Assembly: GCA_023228765.1 (NCBI GenBank)
Contig: JALOAM010000030.1
Coordinates: forward strand, 1 to 22,786
DNA length: 22,786 nt
Direction: 5' to 3'
DNA from: Dehalococcoidia bacterium
Lineage (GTDB): Bacteria; Chloroflexota; Dehalococcoidia; UBA2979
How positions within the stretch are numbered: the first letter of the stretch is position 1; every line of letters begins with the position of its first letter. The notes beneath the pieces were generated by a model. It did not search any database and was not told where the DNA came from. It was given only the letters and a program-made list of their open reading frames with translations. Made by a program: the position numbers and the translations under genes. Shown in pieces: positions 1-6,922 of the stretch.

Positions 1-300
1 GCGCGTGACCGGGGCCTGCGGCTTCGGCTCCTCGAGCTCGGGGTGGCGGATGGCGCTGCCGTCCGTGCTCCCGGTGAGGGGCTTCGAGACGCGCTTGCCG
101 AGGTGCCAGTAGCCGCCGGTGTCCGGCAGACGCCGCGGCGAGCCCTCGCGGTAGATGAAGGCCGACCACTCCTTGGAGATGATCCGCTTCGCGTCCTCGT
201 CGCACTCGGGGCACGGCTGGGCCTTGGATGCCTCGCGCGCGGGCCGCAGCAACTCGAACACGCCGTTGCAGGGTTCGCAGTAGTACTCGTAGACCGGCAT
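1..300 (-). CDS. FmdB-family zinc ribbon protein (3' end cut by window)
   Basis: The first 100 codons of a minus-strand gene are visible; the stop lies beyond the left edge. The protein starts MPVYEYYCEPC and carries two CxxC pairs (C8/C11 and C30/C33), the four-cysteine zinc ribbon of the FmdB/CxxC_CxxC_SSSS family. Family members are small putative regulatory proteins whose biochemical role is not settled. After the ribbon comes a hydrophilic tail with a YWHLGKR stretch and a Pro/Glu-rich end. The ATG is supported by a GGAGGGG ribosome-binding site about 5 bases upstream. The gene runs away from nothing else on its strand here: the next minus-strand gene (macro domain) ends 165 bases upstream. 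Family assignment is firm; function is not. Confidence 0.85.
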   Translation of the reverse strand, partial: MPVYEYYCEPCNGVFELLRPAREASKAQPCPECDEDAKRIISKEWSAFIYREGSPRRLPDTGGYWHLGKRVSKPLTGSTDGSAIRHPELEEPKPQAPVTR

Positions 301-465
301 GGGTTCCCCTCCACCGGACGCCCTTAGCAGGCGCCCCGCGTCACCACCTCATCATTGAGTCACTGCCGAGGTAGGACGAGCTCCTGCTGAGGATAACGTG
401 CGCCGTGGCCTCTTGGATGCAGCCGACTCGCTCGAATCGGTGTCGGCGGGCCGCGATTCGGCCAA

Positions 466-975
466 CTAGCCGCCGAGGGCGTCCCGGTACGCCTCGTGGG
501 TGCGCTCGTCGAAGGCGACGAGCACGACGCGCTGCGGCAGCGTCGCCTGCTCGACGTGGCGGCGCACCTCCTGCACCGCGACCGGGACGGCGCGCTCGAC
601 CGGGTAGCCGTACACGCCCGTGGAGATCGAGGGGAACGCGACGCTGGTCGCGCCGAGCTCCTCCGCGAGGAGGAGCGAGTGGCGGTAGCAATCGCGGAGC
701 GTCTCCTCCTCGCCGCGCCTCCCTCCATGCCAGATCGGGCCGACGGTGTGGATCACCCAGCGCGCGGGGAGGCGGTATCCCTGCGTGTGTTTCGCCTCGC
801 CGGGCTCGCACCCGCCGAGGAAGCGGCATTCCTGCAACAGCTCCGGCCCGGCGGCGCGATGGATCGCGCCGTCCACGCCCCCACCCCCCAGCAGCGAGGG
901 GTTCGCGGCGTTCACGATCGCATCCACCTCCAGCGTGGTGATGTCGCCGAGGACGAGGTCGATGGAGCCGGCCAC
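466..975 (-). CDS. Macro-domain protein, O-acetyl-ADP-ribose deacetylase type
   Basis: A 169-residue single macro domain, the usual size for YmdB/MacroD-type enzymes that hydrolyse O-acetyl-ADP-ribose or remove mono-ADP-ribose from proteins. Seen motifs: GDIT near the start (residues 10-13), VNAAN (21-25), the glycine-rich GGGGVDGAIHRAAG (30-43) with the catalytic-type Asp35, and the phosphate-binding SISTGVYGYP (116-125). I chose the GTG at 973-975 because it follows an AGGAGGT site (981-987) with 5-base spacing and places the GDIT strand at the expected distance from the N-terminus; an in-frame ATG 14 codons further up would add a residue stretch unlike the family. The neighbour on the other side is divergent (DUF4170-like). 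The domain call is firm, the exact substrate is inference. Confidence 0.93.
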   Translation of the reverse strand: MAGSIDLVLGDITTLEVDAIVNAANPSLLGGGGVDGAIHRAAGPELLQECRFLGGCEPGEAKHTQGYRLPARWVIHTVGPIWHGGRRGEEETLRDCYRHSLLLAEELGATSVAFPSISTGVYGYPVERAVPVAVQEVRRHVEQATLPQRVVLVAFDERTHEAYRDALGG

Positions 976-1167
976 GATGCACCTCCTGCGGTGGGATCCC
1001 AATGGTCCACACGACAACTGCTAGCCGTCGAGCGCGCCGTGCGTCATATTCAGAGCAGGCGTGGATCCGCCCGGCGGGCACCGCGACCGATGATGCACAC
1101 ACGGAACTGCAGCCGGTCAAGACACGGGCCGGTCAGCGACCTGGAACATCCTCGGAGGGCTGAGCGC

Positions 1168-1386
1168 GTGGCGTATTATGTCGTGGGTGGCGAGTACCGG
1201 GACACCACGTTCCGCGACCTGGTGAAGCCGGCGCCCGTCGCCGGACCGTTCGAGGGCTACGTCGAGGCCTACGAGGCATGGCGCGCCCGCGCGCGAGAGA
1301 CGGTGGACCAGGCGTACGTACGCTTCCAGATCGTCCAGACGATGGACGCGGCCCCGCAGGGCCTCGAGGGGATGCAACTCCGCTAG
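1168..1386 (+). CDS. Small DUF4170-like protein
   Basis: A 72-residue protein beginning (GTG)AYYVVGGEYRDTTF and continuing with a GPFEGYVEAYEAWRARA stretch and TVDQAYVRFQIV. The VVGGEY-D-T-F opening, the P-F-x-x-Y-x-x-A-x-x-W-x-x-R block and the V-D-x-A-x-V-R-x-x-I end match my memory of the short DUF4170 family, for which no function is known. The GTG start is chosen because a GGAGGG site (1154-1159) lies 8 bases upstream and the protein motif starts right there; the same frame stays open upstream only as antisense of the macro gene. A palindromic repeat copy lies 48 bases past the stop. Family assignment is from memory and moderate. Confidence 0.7.
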   Translation: MAYYVVGGEYRDTTFRDLVKPAPVAGPFEGYVEAYEAWRARARETVDQAYVRFQIVQTMDAAPQGLEGMQLR

Positions 1387-1434
1387 CGCCCCACCAACGA
1401 CGTCGCGAAGCGGAACAGGCCCCCGCCCTGGCCC

Positions 1435-1470
1435 CCCTCTCCCGGTTTCGGGAGAGGGTGGGGTGAGGGG
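1435..1470 (+). repeat. Palindromic dispersed repeat, copy 1 (forward)
   Basis: The core is an inverted repeat, arms CCCTCTCCC and GGGAGAGGG around GGTTTC (1435-1458), followed by a tail reading TGGGGTGAGGGG. It lies between the DUF4170-like gene and the DUF2795 promoter. Six more copies occur in the window. Confidence 0.9.
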
Positions 1471-1544
1471 CCCAAACGACCGTGCTCCTACCGCAACGCG
1501 CCGCCTTACAGACTTCGAGACGGGCACGTACCGCGCAATCTCAG

Positions 1545-1550
1545 TAGGAT
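1545..1550 (+). promoter_or_regulatory. Putative -10 box of the DUF2795 gene (TAGGAT)
   Basis: TAGGAT fits the TANNNT pattern seen before other genes here. A transcript starting about 7 bases downstream would have a roughly 20-base leader holding the AAAGGGGAGG ribosome-binding site before the ATG at 1577. No clear -35 element is visible. Confidence 0.5.
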
Positions 1551-1576
1551 GCGACCGACGAGGAAAGGGGAGGTTG

Positions 1577-1822
1577 ATGGCCGCCCTCAAGCCACACGCC
1601 ACCAAGGCCGACTACGAACTCGCCTTCAAGGGATTCCATTACCCCATCTCACGCGCCGCGATCTTGAACATGGGGCGTGACAAGGGCGGCCTGGACCGCG
1701 AGGTCGCCATCATCCTGAAGCAGCTCCCGGATCGGAAGTACGCGACAGTGGACGAGGTCAAGGATGCCGTCCGCTCCGTCTACCGCGCGCGCGGCGTCGC
1801 GGACGACGACCTGCCGATCTAG
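1577..1822 (+). CDS. DUF2795 domain protein
   Basis: An 81-residue protein. The block FKGFHYPISRAAILNMGRD followed by VAIILKQLPDRKYATVDEV matches the DUF2795 pattern (L-x-G-x-x-YP-x-x-x-x-x-L, then L-x-x-LPD-x-x-Y-x-x-x-x-DV), a small helical domain common in Actinobacteria and Chloroflexota with no proven role; DNA or protein binding has been guessed for it. The start follows AAAGGGGAGG with a short spacing of 3 bases; an in-frame TTG directly before the ATG is a less likely start. A strong stem-loop follows 28 bases after the stop. It is monocistronic by context: repeat copy 1 and a -10-like TAGGAT lie upstream and a convergent gene lies downstream. Confidence 0.85.
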   Translation: MAALKPHATKADYELAFKGFHYPISRAAILNMGRDKGGLDREVAIILKQLPDRKYATVDEVKDAVRSVYRARGVADDDLPI

Positions 1823-1850
1823 CCTCGCTCGCCCTGACAACCCGAACGCC

Positions 1851-1876
1851 AGAAGGCCCGCTCGCGCGGGCCTTCT
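1851..1876. terminator. Bidirectional stem-loop terminator
   Basis: AGAAGGCCCGC pairs perfectly with GCGGGCCTTCT around a TCGC loop (11-bp stem). It lies between the convergent ends of the DUF2795 gene (stop 1822) and the FKBP gene (stop 1903). The T-rich tail is short (TTCTTCGTGT), so the strength is inferred from the stem. Confidence 0.8.
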
Positions 1877-1902
1877 TCGTGTCCGTGATCGCTCGTCGAG
1901 GG

Positions 1903-2604
1903 CTACTGGATGCCGACGAGCTCGATCTCGAAGGTGAGCGCCTGACCGGCGAGGGGGTGGTTCGCGTCAACGGTGACGGTGTCGTCCGTGATCTCGACGA
2001 CCGTGGCGGGGGCCTGGCCCAGCATCACCTGCTGGCCGACCTCCAGGCCCTCCGGGGCCTGCTCCTTCGGAACGGCGATCACGCGCTCGTCCGTGCGCTC
2101 GCCGTAGGCGTCGCCCGGCTCCATGCGGACTTCCTTCTTGTCCCCGATCGCCATGCCGACCACGGCGTTATCGAAGCCAGGGATCACCTGGCCCGAGCCG
2201 ACCGTGAACTGGAGCGGGTCACGCCCGGCGGAGGAGTCGAACTCCGAGCCGTCGTCCAGTGTCCCGCGGTAGTGGACCGAAACCGTGTCGCCAACCTGGG
2301 CCACGCGGCCCTCCTCTCCTGTCGCCGGCGTACCGGAGGCATCCGTCGCGCCCTCCGTGCCCGCAGGCGTGCCTGTCGTCTCGCCGCCCGGGGTGGCCGC
2401 AGAGTCCGAGGATCCAGCATCCGTCGTGACGGTTGCCGTCTCGGTCGTGGTACCTCCGCCGGACTGGGTTGCTGGAGTCGGGTCGCCATCCGAACTACAG
2501 GCCGCGAGGATGAGGGCGAAGATCATCCCCATCGCGACCGAGGTCATCCGCCACCGGTGGGAGGTGTGACGGACGGGCCTCCAGCGCTTCGTGATTAATC
2601 CCAC
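1903..2604 (-). CDS. Lipoprotein FKBP-type peptidyl-prolyl isomerase (SlyD-like)
   Basis: With the GTG at 2602-2604 the protein has 233 residues. A basic N-terminus (KRWRPVRHTSHRWR), a hydrophobic core and the lipobox LAAC (33-36) make a lipoprotein signal, so it should sit on the outer face of the cytoplasmic membrane. A Thr/Ser/Gly/Ala-rich linker (37-100) tethers the FKBP domain (about 103-233): VSVHYRGTLDDGSEFDSS, VIPGFDNAVVGM, and the final NHPLAGQALTFEIELV. The NHPLAGxxLxFxxE ending and the segment between the FKBP strands (170-210, an insert-in-flap position) are typical of SlyD, which isomerises prolyl bonds and also chaperones. The GTG has a GAGAGGA site 7 bases upstream; the ATG at 2547 is an alternative that would shorten the basic region. 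It is divergent from orn. Confidence 0.9.
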   Translation of the reverse strand: MGLITKRWRPVRHTSHRWRMTSVAMGMIFALILAACSSDGDPTPATQSGGGTTTETATVTTDAGSSDSAATPGGETTGTPAGTEGATDASGTPATGEEGRVAQVGDTVSVHYRGTLDDGSEFDSSAGRDPLQFTVGSGQVIPGFDNAVVGMAIGDKKEVRMEPGDAYGERTDERVIAVPKEQAPEGLEVGQQVMLGQAPATVVEITDDTVTVDANHPLAGQALTFEIELVGIQ

Positions 2605-2763
2605 CCTAGCATCCTCTCGGGCCCGGCCCGCAACGAGGCCGTGCCGGTATTCCCGCGTGGTGCGGCGGTTGTGGATCGACGATCTGTGCATCACCTCGTA
2701 GGCACAATCGCAGGCCGTCGGCGAGTGGAGATTCACTCGGGCGCGCCTATCGGCGGCCGCGCG

Positions 2764-2769
2764 TAGGCT
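2764..2769 (+). promoter_or_regulatory. -10 box TAGGCT for leaderless orn transcript
   Basis: TAGGCT ends exactly 6 bases before the ATG at 2776, the spacing expected when transcription begins at the start codon. No Shine-Dalgarno sequence is present. The same arrangement precedes five other genes in the window. Confidence 0.7.
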
Positions 2770-2775
2770 GTGGCC

Positions 2776-3432
2776 ATGGCGCGACGGAAAGACCCTGGGC
2801 GGCTCGTCTGGATCGACCTGGAGATGACCGGGCTCGAGCCGGAGCGGCACGTGATCATCGAGATCGCCTCCCTCGTGACGGACGGGGACCTCAACGTCCT
2901 CGCCGAGGGGCCCAACCTCGCCATCGCGCGCACGGACGACGAGCTGGGCGAGATGGACGCCTGGAACGTCGCTACGCACACCCGCTCCGGCCTCGTCGAG
3001 CGCATCCGCAACGAGGGCGTCACGATCGAGGAGGCGGAGCAGCAAACGCTCGCCTTCGTGCGGCGGTGGGTCGCGAAGGGGATGTCCCCCCTCGCCGGGA
3101 ACTCCATCGCCCAGGACCGGCGTTTCCTGCGGCGCGAGATGCCGAAGCTGGACGCCTACCTGCACTACCGGAACGTGGACGTCTCCACGATCAAGGAGAT
3201 GGCGAAGCGCTGGTACCGCGTCGGTCCGAAGCCGCCCGAGAAGAAGCAGGCTCACCAGGCCCTCGGCGACATCCTCGAAAGCGTCGCGGAACTCCGCTGG
3301 TACCGCGAGCACTACTTCCGCACGACCGAGGACGTGGCCGCCGAGGCCCCCGCGCCCCCGGCCACCTCGAACGGTGCGCAGCCCGAGACCGTCAGGTCCG
3401 GGGACGCCAGCGACGCCGCTGCCTCGGACTGA
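2776..3432 (+). CDS. orn: Oligoribonuclease
   Basis: A 218-residue DEDDh-type 3'-5' exoribonuclease that degrades 2-5-mer RNAs and, in many bacteria, pGpG from cyclic-di-GMP turnover. The metal ligands are visible: D14 and E16 in WIDLEMTGL, D114 in GNSIAQDRRFL, H160 and D165 in AHQALGDI. The body (2-185) covers the normal 180-residue enzyme; the remaining 33 residues form an Ala/Pro/Ser-rich disordered tail, an extension also common in actinobacterial Orn. I start at ATG 2776 rather than GTG 2770 because a -10 box (2764-2769) places the transcript start on the ATG. The CBS gene follows after 67 bases and may be co-transcribed. The YajQ-type protein at the far end of the window belongs to a family reported to bind cyclic-di-GMP, but no link is shown. 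Confidence 0.96.
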   Translation: MARRKDPGRLVWIDLEMTGLEPERHVIIEIASLVTDGDLNVLAEGPNLAIARTDDELGEMDAWNVATHTRSGLVERIRNEGVTIEEAEQQTLAFVRRWVAKGMSPLAGNSIAQDRRFLRREMPKLDAYLHYRNVDVSTIKEMAKRWYRVGPKPPEKKQAHQALGDILESVAELRWYREHYFRTTEDVAAEAPAPPATSNGAQPETVRSGDASDAAASD

Positions 3433-3499
3433 CCGCCGGACCACGCTGGACTGAGCGGATCGCCCTCGCGGCCGATGATCACCGCATGAGGTGAGCGCG

Positions 3500-4012
3500 A
3501 TGGACGCAGCCGCCCCGCACGGAAGCGCTCGTGTCCGCGGCTGGACCGCGGGGAAGCCCGCTGCCGTGCCTCAACCCGGCACGGTCGGCGCGCTCATGTC
3601 GCACCCGCTCATCAGCGTGGACGCTGCCACGACGCTGTCAGCAGCAATCGCGCAGATGCGCGAGGACGGCATCCACCACCTGCTGGTCACCGACCGCGGC
3701 TTCATCGTGGCGCTGGTCTCGGACCGCAACCTGATCCGTGCGCTCGGCCTCGGCCCGTCGTCGCGCGAGGCGGAGCAGCGCTACCACCGCCTCCCCGTCC
3801 TCCAGGTGGCGGAGTACCGCCTCGTGACCGTCGAGGAGGACACGACGGTCGAGGTCGCCGCCGAGACGATGCTGGACGGCGGCTTCTCCGCGCTCCCGGT
3901 GGTGAACCAGGCGGGCGAGATGTCCGGCATCGTCACCAGCCGCGACCTCCTCCGCTACCTCGCCGCCGTCCGGCCGCCGCGATCAGACGAGGAACTGCCT
4001 CGCGCATCGTGA
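3500..4012 (+). CDS. CBS-domain pair protein
   Basis: A 170-residue protein made of two CBS motifs: residues about 28-82 (VGALMSHPLISVDAATTLSAAI to DRNLIRAL) and about 98-155 (LQVAEYRLVTVEEDTTVEVA to TSRDLLRYL). Such a Bateman module binds adenosyl ligands (AMP, ATP, SAM, NADH) and acts as an energy or redox sensor, usually through a partner. No enzymatic or DNA-binding domain is attached, so it is a stand-alone sensor. The first 27 residues (MDAAAPHGSARVRGW...) look disordered. The ATG at 3500 is preferred over the in-frame GTG at 3491 because GAGGTG (3488-3493) sits 6 bases before it. It lies downstream of orn on the same strand; its partner is not identifiable here. Confidence 0.93.
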   Translation: MDAAAPHGSARVRGWTAGKPAAVPQPGTVGALMSHPLISVDAATTLSAAIAQMREDGIHHLLVTDRGFIVALVSDRNLIRALGLGPSSREAEQRYHRLPVLQVAEYRLVTVEEDTTVEVAAETMLDGGFSALPVVNQAGEMSGIVTSRDLLRYLAAVRPPRSDEELPRAS

Positions 4013-4039
4013 GCCTCCCCATAAGCACTCGTGTCCTGC

Positions 4040-4045
4040 TAGCCT
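4040..4045 (+). promoter_or_regulatory. Putative -10 box of CoA-transferase gene (TAGCCT)
   Basis: TAGCCT fits the TANNNT pattern found before neighbouring genes and would give a leader of about 50 bases containing the GGAGG ribosome-binding site before ATG 4104. The -35 region is not recognisable. Confidence 0.4.
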
Positions 4046-4103
4046 CGCGCCTCAGCAGTACGGCCCCGCGTCCACCTCGGCGGGGTCGAGGGAGGACCGA
4101 GGG

Positions 4104-5411
4104 ATGGCGGACGCGAATCCACAGGCGAAGGGTGCGCTGGACGGGATCCGCGTGCTCGCGTGCACCCAGATCGTCGCGGGGCCGTTCACCGGCGTCGTGC
4201 TGTCCGACTTCGGCGCCGAAGTGGTCAAGCTCGAACCCGTCGAGGGTGAGGGCTACCGGAACTCCGGCGCGGTCGTGCCGAAGGAGGGGAAGCGCTTCCA
4301 GTCGCTGAACCGCGGCCAGAAGTCGCTCGCCATCGACCTCTCGAAGCCGGAGGGCCGCGCGACGGTCCACCGCATCATCCCGACCTTCGACGTCATCGTG
4401 ATCAACTATCGCCCGGGGGTCCCGGAGCGCATGGGGATCGGCTACGAGGAACTCTCCGCCATCCACCCCGGCCTCATCTACTGCAACATCACCGGCTTCG
4501 GCGAAGAAGGCCCCTGGGCCGACAAGGGCGCGACGGACCTCGTCGCGTCCGCCTACTCCGGGCTGGTCGCGGGCGACGACAAGATGACCGAGGACGGCGA
4601 GCCCACCCAGCTCACGCCGGCGGTCTCGGACTACGTCACCGGCGTCGCGTGCGCCGCCTCGATCAACGCCGCGCTGTACCACCGGGAGAAGACCGGCCTC
4701 GGCCAGCGCATCGACGCGGCCCTCCTGCGCAGCGCCCTCGCGATCCAGGACTTCTACGTGATGCGCCAGCCCGTCACGGACGCCGTCCTCCGCGACCCGA
4801 TGGTGGAGAAGGTGAACACCGCCCGTGCCAACGGCGGGACGTACGAGGAAGTCCTGCGCATCCGTCGCGAGTACCGCTGGGCCGGAGCAGGGCCGCCTCG
4901 GCTCTACTACAACGGCTACAACTGTGCGGACGGCCAGATCGTCCTCGGCTGTCTCACCAAGGCGACGAGGGCCGGCGCGCGCCGCGTCCTGGGCATGGCC
5001 CACGACCGCACCGACGAGGAGGGCTTCGACCCCTGGGAGCCGGAGAACATCGCCCAGGTGAAGGAGTGGAAGAAGCAGGTGCAGGCCACTCTCCGCGCCC
5101 ATCCCGTCGCCCACTGGATCGAGGCGTTCAGCGCACAGGGCGTCCCCGTCGCCCCCGTCCAGATCCCCGAAGAACTGTCCGAGGACCCACACGTGCAGGC
5201 CCTCGGCGTGATGGTGGACTTCGAGCACCCCGTCACCGGCCCGCAGACCGTGGTCGGCCCGATGACGCGCATGTCGCTCACCCCCACGCGCGCCTCGCGG
5301 CCCGCGCCCGCCCTCGGCGAGCACACGGCGGAGACCCTCCGTGCCGGCGGCCTCTCCGAGGACGAGATCGCGGCGCTGCGCACCTCGGGGGTGGTACTGC
5401 AACGGGAGTAG
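4104..5411 (+). CDS. Class III CoA-transferase (CaiB/BaiF family)
   Basis: A 435-residue member of the family of formyl-CoA, carnitine-CoA and alpha-methylacyl-CoA enzymes, which move CoA between carboxylic acids or racemise acyl-CoAs. Seen: the N-terminal ALDGIRVLACTQIVAGPF-TG segment (11-30), DFGAEVVKLEP (35-45), SLNRGQKSLAIDLSKPEGR (67-85), NYRPGVPERMGIGYEEL (101-117) and the segment TPAVSDYVTG (171-180), where Asp176 is at the place of the catalytic Asp that forms the aspartyl-CoA anhydride. Length is normal for the family (about 400-435). The start has a GGAGG site about 10 bases upstream. Repeat copy 2 starts 44 bases after the stop. The substrate cannot be told; neighbours give no pathway, although a crotonase is encoded 16 kb away. 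Confidence 0.92.
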   Translation: MADANPQAKGALDGIRVLACTQIVAGPFTGVVLSDFGAEVVKLEPVEGEGYRNSGAVVPKEGKRFQSLNRGQKSLAIDLSKPEGRATVHRIIPTFDVIVINYRPGVPERMGIGYEELSAIHPGLIYCNITGFGEEGPWADKGATDLVASAYSGLVAGDDKMTEDGEPTQLTPAVSDYVTGVACAASINAALYHREKTGLGQRIDAALLRSALAIQDFYVMRQPVTDAVLRDPMVEKVNTARANGGTYEEVLRIRREYRWAGAGPPRLYYNGYNCADGQIVLGCLTKATRAGARRVLGMAHDRTDEEGFDPWEPENIAQVKEWKKQVQATLRAHPVAHWIEAFSAQGVPVAPVQIPEELSEDPHVQALGVMVDFEHPVTGPQTVVGPMTRMSLTPTRASRPAPALGEHTAETLRAGGLSEDEIAALRTSGVVLQRE

Positions 5412-5455
5412 GGCTGGCCAGTACCACCGGTGACGGGCTCGCGACCCGCAGCCGG

Positions 5456-5493
5456 CCCTCACCCCAGCCCTCTCCCGGAACCGGGAGAGGGGG
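5456..5493 (-). repeat. Palindromic dispersed repeat, copy 2 (reverse)
   Basis: The core at 5468-5491 is the one perfectly palindromic copy (centre GGAACC). It is preceded by CCCTCACCCC, so it is in the opposite orientation to copy 1. It is followed by a degenerate GGAGC/GGGAG-rich purine tract to about 5528. Confidence 0.9.
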
Positions 5494-5569
5494 CCGGAGC
5501 CGGGGGGCCGGGAGCGGAAGCGGGAGGGGTACGCCACGGTCCGGGGCGTCCTCGGGACTGGGTCGCCCC

Positions 5570-5575
5570 TAGACT
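5570..5575 (+). promoter_or_regulatory. -10 box TAGACT for leaderless hydrolase transcript
   Basis: TAGACT ends 6 bases before the ATG at 5582 and no ribosome-binding site intervenes (CACCCG), so a leaderless transcript is expected. Confidence 0.7.
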
Positions 5576-5581
5576 CACCCG

Positions 5582-6478
5582 ATGACGAACACGGCGAACG
5601 AAGCACTGGTCGAGGTCAACGAGACGCGGCTCTGGACGAGCCAGCAGGGCGGCAGCGCTGCCGCTGGCTCCTCGGCGCCCGCGATGGTGCTGCTGCACGG
5701 CGGCCCCGGACTGTGGGAGGACTTCGGCCCGCTCGCGGAGATGGTGGACGACCTCGTGGAGGTCTACCGCTACGATCAGCGCGGGAGCGGGCGCTCGGAG
5801 CGCGTCGGGCCGTACGACATCGCCACGGCAGTCGCGGACCTCGAGGCGCTCCGGAAGCAGTGGTGGCAGCCGCGGCTGATCGTGGGCGGGCACTCGTTCG
5901 GCGCGGCGCTCGCCCTCGCGTACGCGGTGGAGCACCCAGAGCGGGTCGCGGCACTCGTGCTCATCAGCGGCACCGGTGTCGACCTCGAATGGCGCGACGA
6001 GGCGAAGGCGGAGGCAGCCGCGCGGCGGTCACCCCGGCAACGCGAACGCCTCGCGGAGCTGAGCATCCAGCAGGCGGCCGGCGCGTGGGACGAGGATCTC
6101 GACCGCGAGTACTGCTCGCTGAGCTGGGCGCCCGACTTCGCCGACCGGCGTGGCGACGTGGACCGCGCCGTCGACCTCTGGCGCGCACCGGGCCCCAACT
6201 ATGAGCTCAACCGCGCGATGACCGCGGACTGGCGGCGCGTACTCGACGAGGGGTTCGCCGACCGCACGTCGGGCATCGACGTGCCCGTCTTGCTGATGAA
6301 CGGCGTCGGGGATCCTCGGCCGTTGAGCGCGACGGCGCGGCTCGCGCTGCGGCTGCCGAACGCGGAGCTCGCGATCCTCGACGACTGCGGGCACTTCCCG
6401 TGGCTCGAGCAGCCGGAGGTCACCCGCCTCACGCTCCGGGAGTTCCTCCGCGACCTGCTGGAGACACCCGAGGACTAG
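5582..6478 (+). CDS. Alpha/beta hydrolase, proline iminopeptidase-like (family S33)
   Basis: A 298-residue alpha/beta hydrolase. HGGPG (39-43) forms the oxyanion loop typical of proline iminopeptidases, DQRGSGRS (65-72) is the family's second signature, and GHSFG (103-107) carries the nucleophile Ser105. The rest of the triad is likely Asp244 (GVGDPRP) and His271 (CGHFPW). The cap region between 130 and 230 is rich in charged residues. S33 enzymes remove N-terminal proline, but the family also contains other amidases and epoxide hydrolases, so the substrate is open. No signal peptide, so cytoplasmic. The stop codon overlaps that of the convergent yciH-like gene in a shared CTAG (6475-6478), leaving no room for a terminator between them. 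Confidence 0.9.
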   Translation: MTNTANEALVEVNETRLWTSQQGGSAAAGSSAPAMVLLHGGPGLWEDFGPLAEMVDDLVEVYRYDQRGSGRSERVGPYDIATAVADLEALRKQWWQPRLIVGGHSFGAALALAYAVEHPERVAALVLISGTGVDLEWRDEAKAEAAARRSPRQRERLAELSIQQAAGAWDEDLDREYCSLSWAPDFADRRGDVDRAVDLWRAPGPNYELNRAMTADWRRVLDEGFADRTSGIDVPVLLMNGVGDPRPLSATARLALRLPNAELAILDDCGHFPWLEQPEVTRLTLREFLRDLLETPED

Positions 6479-6864
6479 CCGCCAGCGCGTTTCACGCGGT
6501 GGCCGAGCGCGGTGAGCTTCGCCTCGATGCGGTCGCGGTGGTCACCCTGGATCTCCAGGGTCGCGCCCTCACGGGTGCCGCCGGCGCCACAGAGTTGCTT
6601 GAGGACTTTGAGGAGATCGTCGAGGTCGCCCTCGGCGCCGGGGAGGCCGGTGACGGTCGTGACCGTCTTGCCGCCTCGGCCTGACTTCTCGCGGCGGATG
6701 CGGACGTAGCCGTCGTCCGGCACCTTCGGCTGGGACGCCCTCGACGGAGACGCGGACTTCGAGGGCTTCGCGCCCTTCGAGGGGGCCGGACGGCCCTTCG
6801 CCTGCACGATGCGCTCACCGTCCGTGGAGTAGACGAGTCGCGATGGTTCTTGCGGTGTCGCCAT
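6475..6864 (-). CDS. yciH: SUI1/YciH-family translation factor
   Basis: A 129-residue protein. The N-terminal half (1-50) begins with RLVYSTDGERI, the conserved start of bacterial YciH, followed by a Lys/Ser/Pro-rich linker. The C-terminal half is the eIF1/SUI1 domain: VRIRREKSGRGGKTVTTVTGL (54-74), the LCGAGGTREG loop (91-100) and IQGDHRDRI (105-113). Bacterial YciH resembles eIF1, which checks start-codon choice, and E. coli YciH has been linked to translation under stress. Here it is notable because several neighbouring genes look leaderless. The ATG is preceded at 6 bases by TAACGT on the minus strand, so this gene itself is likely leaderless. It is divergent from the polymerase gene across only 58 bases. 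Confidence 0.92.
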   Translation of the reverse strand: MATPQEPSRLVYSTDGERIVQAKGRPAPSKGAKPSKSASPSRASQPKVPDDGYVRIRREKSGRGGKTVTTVTGLPGAEGDLDDLLKVLKQLCGAGGTREGATLEIQGDHRDRIEAKLTALGHRVKRAGG

Positions 6865-6870
6865 GCGGGG

Positions 6871-6876
6871 ACGTTA
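6871..6876 (-). promoter_or_regulatory. -10 box TAACGT for leaderless yciH transcript
   Basis: On the minus strand TAACGT ends 6 bases (CCCCGC) before the ATG at 6864. There is no Shine-Dalgarno sequence. Confidence 0.7.
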
Positions 6877-6910
6877 GCACTCGGACACGGCTCGGCCTCA
6901 TCGCGCCCTC

Positions 6911-6916
6911 TACAGT
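6911..6916 (+). promoter_or_regulatory. -10 box TACAGT for leaderless polymerase transcript
   Basis: TACAGT ends 6 bases (GAAGAC) before ATG 6923. With the opposing TAACGT box it makes a compact divergent leaderless promoter pair of 58 bases. Confidence 0.7.
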
Positions 6917-6922
6917 GAAGAC

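Noticed and set aside
301..465. Possible small gene between the FmdB-type and macro-domain genes.
   Set aside because: No frame shows a ribosome-binding site with a coherent product; I see nothing there beyond the promoter region of the FmdB-type gene.
466..1017. A longer start (ATG at 1015-1017) for the macro-domain gene.
   Set aside because: The GTG at 975 has an AGGAGGT site at ideal spacing and fits the domain boundary; the extra 14 residues would be translated across that site.
3933..5606. A 557-codon open frame on the minus strand over the CoA-transferase gene.
   Set aside because: It lies opposite a gene with full family motifs, runs through a repeat copy and shows no domain; it is a GC-driven shadow.
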